Below are positions 9,883-19,300 of a stretch of DNA of 64,000 nucleotides, piece after piece. How positions within the stretch are numbered: position 1 is the stretch's first letter; each line of letters opens with the position of its first letter. The position numbers were made by a program, and so were the translations under genes. The notes under the pieces are model-generated. The model made no database searches and was not told the DNA's origin. It saw nothing but the letters and a program-made list of their open reading frames with translations. The DNA comes from JBEIGE01 sp040382055 (GTDB lineage Bacteria; Pseudomonadota; Gammaproteobacteria; Burkholderiales; Burkholderiaceae_C): positions 1-64,000 of the forward strand of contig JBEIGE010000005.1 in assembly GCA_040382055.1 (NCBI GenBank), written 5' to 3'.

Positions 9883-11237
9883 ACCTCCCAAGCACCCGCC
9901 CTGCTGCGCCCGTCAGCCTGCCACAGCTCACTGCACCCGTGCAGCAGCAGGCTGCGGTGACGGCGCGCGCCAAGGTGGTCTTCAGTCTTGCCGAGCGACA
10001 AGACCGGCGTTTATTGCTGGCTTTGCTGGTACTGGCGCTAGTCCTGGGTGCCTGGGCCTGGCTGGCTCCCATTGATCGCATCGTTCGTGCTGAAGGGCGC
10101 ATCATTGCTGCCGGCCGCACCCAGGTGGTTCAGCATCTGGAGGGTGGAATCGTCTCCGAGATCCTGGTCAAGGAGGGGCAAAGTGTCGAGACGGGTCAGG
10201 TGCTCATGCGCCTGTCGCCTGTGCAAGCCAATACCAATGTGCAGCAAGGACAGTCCATGCTGCAGGCGCTCAAGGCCAAGCAAGCCCGTCTGGCTGCTCA
10301 GGCCGAGGGCCGGGGAGACATCAACTTCCCTGCCGGTGTGGACATTCAAATCCAGCAAGCCGAGCGGGCTGCCTTTCGCGAAAGCCTCAGCCGCATGGCT
10401 TCCGAGCAAGGCGTGTTGCGTCAGCAAATCGTGCAGCGTCAGGCAGAGTTTGTCGAAGCACAGGGCCGTGCCAAAAATTACGCGGGTGAAATAGAAACCA
10501 CGCGCAAGCAAGTCAGCCTGCTTGAAAACCTGCAACGCCGAGGCGCTGCCTCGCAACTGGAGTTGCTGGAAGCGCAGTCCCGCAGCCAGCGGCTTGAAAG
10601 CACTTACAACGATGTGGTGTCTTCCATCCCGCGCTTGCAGGCGGCCATCAGCGAAACCACCTCCCGGCTGGCTGAGTCCAGCGCCAAATACCGTGCCGAA
10701 GCCCGGCTCGAACTCAGTCAGGTCAGCGCCGATATCCAGAAGGTCTTGCTCAATGTCAGTGGCGACAGCGACCGCCTGGCACGCACCGAAGTGCGCGCGC
10801 CCATGAACGGATTTGTCAACCGCTTGCAGTTCAACACCATCAGCGGTGTGGCCAGGCCCGGCGAGCCGCTGCTGGAAATCACCCCCAGCGAAGGCCCGTT
10901 GGCTGTCGAAGCGCGTGTGCGCCCCGATGACCGAGCCTCTTTGCGACCAGGTTTGCCCACACGGGTCATGGTCGGGGCCTATGATTACTCGGTTTACGGT
11001 GCCCTGAGCGGAACACTCACCGAGGTCAGCGCCGATACCCTTGCGGATGAAAAAGGGGGGCGTTATTACCGCGTGTTGATCAATGCCGACCAGGCGCATG
11101 GGCGTCTGGGCAAAGAAGTACTTTTGCCCGGGATGACTGCCCGGGCTGATGTGGTGGTGGGTCAGCGCAGCGTGTTGAGCTACCTGTTGTCGCCCTTGCT
11201 CAAGTTTTCCTCGCAAGCCTTGCGGGAAGCCAAGTGA
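9879..11237 (+). CDS. HlyD-family type I secretion periplasmic adaptor 2
   Basis: A second membrane-fusion protein, 452 residues. A transmembrane helix lies near 46-65 (LLLALLVLALVLGAWAWLAP), followed by the first lipoyl half (VVQHLEGGIVSEILVKEGQS). Then come a long coiled hairpin (about 130-290), the second lipoyl half and a beta-barrel ending in LLPGMTARADVVVGQRSVLS. The start overlaps the SiiA-like stop (ATGA), so the two are translationally coupled. Sitting between the two halves of the putative motor, it may be the adaptor that works with the motor and with ABC exporter 2 (inference from order). Confidence 0.92.
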
Positions 11238-11323
11238 GCAACGGGTAGACGCACAAGTGCAGCAGGGGATCGATTAAGTTCAGTGGGTCGGGTTGTTAAT
11301 TTTTTTGTATTGCGAGAAAGACG

Positions 11324-13372
11324 ATGAATAAGATTAAGTCATATTACTGGTACGTGGGCATTCCCATAGCGGCCTTGGCGCTTGGAACCGTGCTCTTTTT
11401 TGACCTGATTGTCTCCACGGTCACGGGAAATCCGCACCCGGAGGTCAACTATGTGATCTTCATCCTGATCGTGGCCGGCAGCGCCATGATGTGGCAGCAA
11501 GTGGCACGCATGAACCGGGATGCCCGAAGCATTGAGGCCTTCTACGAAGTTGCCGTGAGCAAGCCCAATGTGGAAGACCTGCGCAAAATGCTCAGTGGCA
11601 AGCGCAACGACACCCACCCGGTGCTGGAAATCATCACGGATCTGATCGGTAAGCCGGTTTCCTCCGTCCAGCACGCCGCGCTGGAGGCCGAGCTCGATCG
11701 CTACAAGGCCGTGCAGATGCGTTACATGATCCTGCCCAACTTCATGTCCGGCATGATGGTGGGTATGGGACTTTTGGGCACCTTTATTGGTCTGCTCGGT
11801 GCCTTGGCTGAAATTTCCAAGCTCATTGGTGCCTTCTCGATAGCCACTTCAGGTGACCCGGCTGCTGCCATTCGTATCCTGGTTGAACGCCTGACATCGC
11901 CCATGCAGGCCATGGGCGTGGCCTTCAGTGCCTCGCTTTTTGGTGTGCTGGGCTCCTTGGTCATGGGTGTGTTGCTGGTTGGCGTGCGCAATTGCGCCGG
12001 TGAGCTCAATTCATTGCTCGACACCCGCGTCACCTATTTGACCGATTTCGGCCGCTCTGTTGACGAAGGCGCAGAGGCCAGTGGCCTCAGCGACGCCGTA
12101 TCCGCACTGGCCGAGCAGTCACCCATTCTCAGTGGTCTCATCAAGGCCATGGACCAGTCTGAGCGGCGGGTGCGTGACCTGATCAACTCCGTGGTGCAAA
12201 TTTCTTCGCGTCTGGAGCTCAACCAGGCCAGCAACTCTGCCCTTGTGCAAGCCATACAGAGTCGTTTAAGCAATGAAGAGGCCATTTATCAGTCCATGCA
12301 GTCTACTCAGGACTCCCTGGCCCTCATTGCAACCCGCTGGAGCAATGCCAACCAGGTCGAGAACCAGATGGCCAGTCTGATTCAACAACATGCCCAACAA
12401 AACGAGCGCTTCCTCAATAGCTTTGAGCAATCCAACTCGCAGCACCAGGTGCTGTCGGAGCGCCTGGTCGGTGCCTTGGCTGAAGGCCAAACCAACCAGG
12501 CTCAGGCCGCCGAGCAACTCACTCTACTGAACAAGGTGCTGGGCGAGTCTGCTTTGCAGACCTCAGAAAAACTCGGTGATATTGCAGGCGTTCAGCGTCG
12601 TGGTACCGATCAGGTTGCAGAAATTCTTCAGAACGGCCTTAACGATATGGCCGCCGTGCTTAACAAGGCGCTGGCCGAGTCTGCTTTGCAAACCTCGGAA
12701 AAACTCGGCGATATTGCAGGCGTTCAGCGTCGTGGTACCGATCAGGTTGCAGAAATTCTGCAAAATGGCTTTAAAGACATGGCCGCTGTGCAGAGCCGAA
12801 GCGCTGATTCATATGCTGAAGCTACCCAGGCTGGCCTGCGCGACCTGGCTGGCGCGCAGCGCCGGGCTGCAGACGAAATGAACAAAGAACTGGCCAAGCA
12901 AATGATTGCCATCAGCGAGGTCATGGTCAGCGGACAAGCCGAGCAGGCCCAGCTCACCCAGCAGATGAACCGAGTCTCCGATGTGCTCTCCAGCATGATC
13001 ACCGCCAACCAGACTGGTTTGCAGCGCGTGGTCGATACCTACCAGCGTAATTTTGAGACAACGGTACGTGAGCAGTCCGAGGCCAGCAACGCGCTGACCA
13101 ATGTTCTGAAGTCTGCGCAAAGTGCGCAATTAGCCTCACTCAAAGGCATAGACACCACCATGAATCAGTTGTCGCTGGCTTTGCGTACCGACGCCCAGGC
13201 GCGCAGCGAGCTGGCCAATCGCATCGAGTTGCAGGTTCAGGACTATGGCACCCGACAGGAAATGTTTGCCCAGTCGGTGCTCGAATCCGTCACCGTTCTG
13301 GCACAGCGCGACACACCAAAAGCGCGTAAAGCCCCTGCTGCATCTGCCGGAACAAACACAGATAAGCTGTAA
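11324..13372 (+). CDS. MotA/TolQ/ExbB-family (SiiB-like) channel protein with long coiled cytoplasmic tail
   Basis: A 682-residue inner-membrane protein with four predicted helices: about 8-30, 42-58, 137-163 and 193-222. The third contains GMGLLGTFIGLLGALAEI, the hallmark of MotA/ZorA-type proton-channel subunits, and the fourth FSASLFGVLGSLVMGVLLV. Residues about 225-670 form a long Gln/Ala/Ser/Leu-rich, probably coiled-coil tail that the topology places in the cytoplasm. The tail contains a 44-residue tandem duplication. Family knowledge: MotA, TolQ, ExbB, ZorA and SiiB pair with a single-span Asp-bearing partner as proton-driven 5:2 machines; the partner here is at 8506. SiiB is about 460 residues, so this tail is longer. 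A ribosome site (GAGAAAG) precedes the ATG. Confidence 0.82.
   Translation: MNKIKSYYWYVGIPIAALALGTVLFFDLIVSTVTGNPHPEVNYVIFILIVAGSAMMWQQVARMNRDARSIEAFYEVAVSKPNVEDLRKMLSGKRNDTHPVLEIITDLIGKPVSSVQHAALEAELDRYKAVQMRYMILPNFMSGMMVGMGLLGTFIGLLGALAEISKLIGAFSIATSGDPAAAIRILVERLTSPMQAMGVAFSASLFGVLGSLVMGVLLVGVRNCAGELNSLLDTRVTYLTDFGRSVDEGAEASGLSDAVSALAEQSPILSGLIKAMDQSERRVRDLINSVVQISSRLELNQASNSALVQAIQSRLSNEEAIYQSMQSTQDSLALIATRWSNANQVENQMASLIQQHAQQNERFLNSFEQSNSQHQVLSERLVGALAEGQTNQAQAAEQLTLLNKVLGESALQTSEKLGDIAGVQRRGTDQVAEILQNGLNDMAAVLNKALAESALQTSEKLGDIAGVQRRGTDQVAEILQNGFKDMAAVQSRSADSYAEATQAGLRDLAGAQRRAADEMNKELAKQMIAISEVMVSGQAEQAQLTQQMNRVSDVLSSMITANQTGLQRVVDTYQRNFETTVREQSEASNALTNVLKSAQSAQLASLKGIDTTMNQLSLALRTDAQARSELANRIELQVQDYGTRQEMFAQSVLESVTVLAQRDTPKARKAPAASAGTNTDKL
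12544..12807 (+). repeat. 132-bp tandem duplication in the motor tail
   Basis: Two adjacent 132-base (44-residue) units begin at about 12544 and 12676. Each encodes ESALQTSEKLGDIAGVQRRG and a following EILQNG segment. DNA identity is high across most of the unit, so the duplication is recent. It lengthens the predicted coil by an exact repeat and keeps frame. Confidence 0.88.
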
Positions 13373-13396
13373 ACACCATTTACCGAGGACATTGCC

Positions 13397-16300
13397 ATGG
13401 CTACTACCGTTGTTTCTACCCCCGCAGCACCCGCTACAGCTCAGGCGGCCGGTGCAGGAATGGCCATCGTTGTAGTTGAGGCCAAGCTCGATACCAACGG
13501 CAAAACCTACTTTGACCTGCCCGTTGCCTCCAGCAATGTGGCCGCGGTTGAGGTGGTTGACGTCGACCTGGTGATTGTTACTTCCTCGGGTGAGCGCTTG
13601 CTGTTGCGGGAGGCCGCCATCGAAGCGTCCACACCCGCCAATCCCGGGGTTCGCTTCAGTTCCGGTGATGCCTCCGATGCGGCCAGTTTGTTCAAGAAAG
13701 TAGGCCTGTTCAAGCCCATGGAAGGGGCCAGCTTCAGGCTGCAGGCGACAGAACTCAAGCCTACGCCGCCTGAGCTCAACGGCAACGAGGTTGGCCTGGG
13801 CGGTATTGACGAAACCCTGGTTCAGGTCCTCAAACAGCAAGTTGGACAATTGCAGGACAAAGTGTCACAAGCACAGGCGGCTGCCAAGGTGTCCGAGGCC
13901 AAGTCGGAGGCCGTGTCCAAAAATACATCGACCAAGCTGGCAGATTCCGCTTCCACTGCGACCTCAACGTCCTCAGCTTCTGCACCCAAAACCCAGGACA
14001 AGACCGAGACCGAAAAGCCGCCCGTCAATATTCCGCTCTACCCGGAGATCACACCACCTGTGCAAAAGGGTGGCCTGACCGGCAAGGTCACTGGCGTTCA
14101 AATCTGGGATGGCTCCAACACAGCCACAGCGGGCACCACGGCCTTTCAGGATACCGACGTGCGCTTCATGCTTGGTGACAACCGGCTCAAGGTGCTGGTT
14201 AATGCGGATGCCGGCACAGTCACCAAACCCGATCAGAACAGTGCAGAGAAGGCCTACACCACCTTGGATTTCTCCGGCCAGGCAGAACTGGTCAAGATTT
14301 TTGTTTACTTTGACACACAGCAAACCGGGCAAACCCCTTTGCCCGGTTTCAAGATTAACGGCCAAGACCCCTTTGCGCCTACTGACACGCTGGTTACGGG
14401 TGCCGGTACCTACCAGGGCACGATGATCACAGCCAATGGCCTTGAGGGTGCCATAGCCAATCTGGAGTGGACCACGGCGCAGGACGGCAGCACTGTTATA
14501 CCGCAGTCCATTGTGCTCACGGTGGTTTACCTTAATGCCACTGGCTTTTTGATTGCCAGGCCTGTGGCGGCCAAATTTACCTTTGGCCCGGCACAAACTG
14601 ACAGCTATTACGAGCTCGACGGCAATGGTGTGCCAATCACCAAGCTGCTCTCCAATGGCCTGAGTTACGAGATCACAGGTCGCAACGGGGTGGCAGACAC
14701 TGTCAACGCAGGCAGCGGCGATGACATCGTCATAGGTAGGACAGGTGACGACACCCTTAACGGCGACAACGGCAACGACATGTTGTTTGGCGGCGCGAAG
14801 ATGACGTTGGTCACCGTACCCTTGAGCCTGGTTGCACCTACATCCGGCGTGTCCCTTCTGTTTGGCGGCCAGAGCATTGCCGATGAAACCACGGCTACCT
14901 TTGGCGACAGCGGCAAAGACACGCTCAGCGGCGGTACCGGCAATGACAAGTTGTATGGTGGTGACGGCAATGACGTTCTGTTTGGCGGCGCTGGCAATGA
15001 CTTGCTGGTCGGCGGCGCTGGCAATGACTACCTTGAAGGTGATCCGGAAAATGGCACTGGCAACAACACAGCCAGCTATGCCGGTTCACTTGTTGCCGGC
15101 ATCAATAATGAAGGTGTGACTGTCTATCTGGACAGTGCGCAGCAGGCTTTGAACAAAGGCGCGGATGCCGAGGGCGACTTCCTGCTTCGCATCAACAACC
15201 TGATTGGTTCGGGCTTCAATGACAAGCTGGTCGGCGATGGCAATGTGAATGTACTGGTCGGCGGTAATGGTGACGATATCCTGGAAGGCCGTGGCGCTGC
15301 GGACGCGCTGTATGGCGACGAGGGTTCAGACACGGCCAGCTACGCCAGTGCCGGCATCAATGGCGTCACGGTGTCACTTGCCGTGCCGGGACAGAATACT
15401 GGTGAAGCCCTAGGCGACCAGTTCTTCAGCATAGAAAACCTCACAGGAAGCGCTGGCGATGACACCCTGATCGGTGACGCTCAAGACAACATACTGACTG
15501 GGCTTGCCGGCAAAGACTTGCTGATCGGCGGTGATGGCAATGACACCCTGAATGGGGGTGATGAAAACGATACCCTCATGGGCGGGCTGGGCAAGGACAT
15601 ACTCAATGGGGGTGGGGGTAAGGATACGGCGACCTATGCCAATGCCACCTCGTCCGATGGCAAATCGGGCGTCAAGGCCTACCTGGTTGCTGAGTCCGCA
15701 CTCGCCTACAACGCTGGTGAGGCCATAGGCGACACCTACGACAGCATAGAAAACCTGATCGGTAGTGTCTTTAATGACACCTTGTCGGGGGATGACACGT
15801 CCAATACCCTTGAAGGTGGTGCTGGCAATGACGAACTGATTGGCGGAGGTGCAGCCGACGCCTTGTTCGGTGGTGATGGCAACGACACCGCCTCCTACGC
15901 CTCAGCGATCAAAGGCGTTTCGGCCAACCTGGATGACTCGTCGGTGAATACGGGTGATGCGCAGGGTGACAGTTATGACAGCATTGAAAACCTCACGGGC
16001 TCCATTTTCGGCGACGTCTTGACGGGTAATGGCCTGGCCAATGTGATTTCAGGCGGGGATGGTTCAGACGTTTTGATTGGGGGTGGCGGTGGTGACACCT
16101 ATCTGGGCGGTAATGCTGTGGACAGGGTTGACTACAGCCAGTCCAGCATCGGCGTGGTGGTCTACCTGAACACCAATCAACAGGTTTTGAACGCTGGCGG
16201 TGCTGTCGGAGACACCTATGACAGCATTGAGGACATCACAGGCTCCAGCGATGATGACGTAATCACCGGTAATTCCGGCAGCAATTCACTTGCTGGCGGT

Positions 16301-19300
16301 TCAGGTAATGACACGCTCGACGGCGGCTCAGGTGCGGGTGCCCCCGACAAGTTCAATGGCGGCAGTGGCGACGACACGGTGACCTATGTCAATGCGTCAG
16401 GGCCGGTGGTCTTGAGCCTGATCTCTGGCGGTACCGCGGGCGACGCCAATGGTGATGAGTATGTGGCTATTGAAAACGTCACCGGCTCCAAATTTGCCGA
16501 CAGCATAGAAGGCGACAGCGGCATCAATCTCATTTTTGGCGGTGCTGGGGACGATACCATCAAGGGTGGTGGTGCCTCTGATCTTTTGTATGGCGGTGAT
16601 GGTGATGATTTTTTCAACAACCTGCCAACGCTGGGTTCAGTGCAGTCGTTTTTTGGCGGCGACGGCATCTCCGACACCGGCACCGGCGATACGGTCAGCT
16701 TTGAAGGGCTGGACAAATTCATCAATGCCAGCCTGATCTCCGGTGGTACGGTTACCGACACCAATGGCACGACCTTGCTGACGACACTGAAGTTCACAGG
16801 CATTGAAAACCTGACCGGGGGCAGTGCGTCCGATACCCTGGAAGGCGACGGCTTGTCCAATACTTTGTCAGGTGGTGATGGCAATGACACCCTGATCGGT
16901 CAGAGCGGTAATGACATTTTGCTCGGCGGCAACGGTAACGATTTGCTTCAAGGGGGAGCCAACTCAGATACCCTCAATGGCGGCGGCGGCTACGACACCG
17001 TGAGCTATGCAAGCTGGAATTCGCCCACACCCTTCCCCAACCCCACAGGACTGGAAATTGACCTGGCCGTATCCATTGCAGGCGCTGGCGTAGGGCGAGG
17101 CAAGGGGGATGCTGCCGGTGACGGCTTTACAGAAATTGAGAAGGTGGTGGGTAGCCGCTATGGCGATACCTTTTATGCGTCGACCACGGGTACGCTGTTT
17201 GACAGTGGCGATGAGTCCGGCACCAATTATGTGAACACCGTCAATTATGCCGACGATGTTTATGGCATCAGCCTGGACCTGGCAGGCAACGGTGGCCTGG
17301 GTGCGATCACCAACACCTGGGGTACTTCTGCAGGCTCGCTGATTCAGGGTGACAGCTTTAACGATATTACGGGGATCACGGGTTCTCTGACCCAGAAAAA
17401 TACCCTGCTTGGTGACGATGCTGACAACGTCTTCACCGGCGGAAAAGTGACTGATATATTGTCTGGTTTCAAAGGCAACGACACCCTCAATGGTGGAGAG
17501 GGTGATGACACCCTGGATGGTGGCGTGGGCAACGACACCCTGGATGGTGGGGAGGGCAACGACATCCTGATTGGCGGCGAGGGCAGTGACATCATCAATG
17601 GTGGCCTGGGCACCAACACCGTTGACTACTCTTATGCAAATGGTAATGTCACGGTCAACTTGAGCACTTCCGGGGCTCAGACGGTAGCCCCCGGTGACGT
17701 TGACACCTTGACCAATATACAGAACATCAAGGGCAGCAACTTTGCAACTGCATCCGACACATTAACCGGAAATGAGCTCGTCAACGAACTCGATGGTGGA
17801 TTCGGCAATGACAAGTTGTTCGGCAAAGCAGGCAGCGACACATTGATCGGCGGCAAGGGCGACGACACGCTGATCGGTGGCGCAGGCGCAGATGTTTTGT
17901 GGGGTGGCCTGGCTGACAAAGTGGTTGACGGCATAGTCATTCAAGACCCGGACACGGCCGATGTGAACAACACCGCCAGCTATGAGGATTCCTTGCTGGA
18001 GGGAGTGACAGCCAGCCTGGACGTAGAGCGTGGTACAAGTTTTGCTGGCAACCTTGGCGATGCAAATGGTGATATTTACTACAACATCCGCTCGCTTCTG
18101 GGCTCTAATTTCGACGATAACCTGACCGGCGACGCGTTTGACAATGGTCTCAACGGCGCTGGGGGCAACGACCAACTCAGTGGCGGCAAGGGCAACGACA
18201 CCCTGACCGGTGCCGATGGCAACGACACCCTGGCTGGCGGTGAGGGCATCGACATCCTTGATGGCGGTGCGAACAACGACATTCTCTACGGACAGGACGG
18301 CAACGACGAGCTGAGTGGAGGAGCAGACAACGATATCCTCATTGGCGGGATCGGGACGAACAAGCTTGATGGTGGTACGGGCAACGACACCTTTATTGGC
18401 GGCTCAGGAGTCGACACCTTTACTGGCGGCGGCGACTACGACACGGTTGCCTATGGTGAAATTACGATTAATGGAGTTGTCTACACCAGTGATGCGCTGA
18501 GTGGACTGACCATCAACCTGGTGGACGGCTCCGGAACGGGCAATGCGGCAGGAGACACCTTCTCCGGTATCGAGCGCGTGATCGGCACCAAGTTTGACGA
18601 CACTTTTGTGGCCAGTTCCAGTGCCATGCTCTTCCAGGGTGGTGGTGCTGACAATGGTGACACGGTCAGCTTTGATTCGCTTGGCGCTGTCACCGCTTCG
18701 CTGCTGGATGGCTCAGATCCGGATGCCGCAAGCTACGGAACCGGTACCTCGGGCGCTGTGACGGGTTCTACGTTTGACGGCATTCGTAACCTGACTGGTT
18801 CCCAGTCTGGCGATGTACTGACCGGTGACCGCAATGCCAATACCATCAATGGCGGTCTGGGTGAAGATACCTTCTACGGCATGGCGAACAGCAATGGCAA
18901 AGGAGGCGACTTCTACGATGGTGGTGGTGGCACAGCGGACACCCTCAGCTACGAAAAATTGGGTCCCGGTTACCGCGTGGTCGTGGACCAGGAAGCCGGC
19001 ACAGCCAAAATCTACGACAGCAATGATCTGTTGGTGCAAACGGATAACTTTATCAACGTTGAAAACGTGGAGGGTAAAGGTGGCGGTGTCGGCACCAATG
19101 ACGAAGCCGCCGCCCAGTCCGGGACTGGCGGTACATTCAATGGGGATAGCAAAGCCAATAGTTTGATTGCAGCCAATACCGATGACCTGATGGATGGTAA
19201 AGCCAATAACGATGTGTTGCGGGGCCTGGGTGGCAATGACATCTTGCTAGGTGGCGCCGGCAGTGACAACCTGAGGGGCGGTTCCGGCAACGACATCCTT

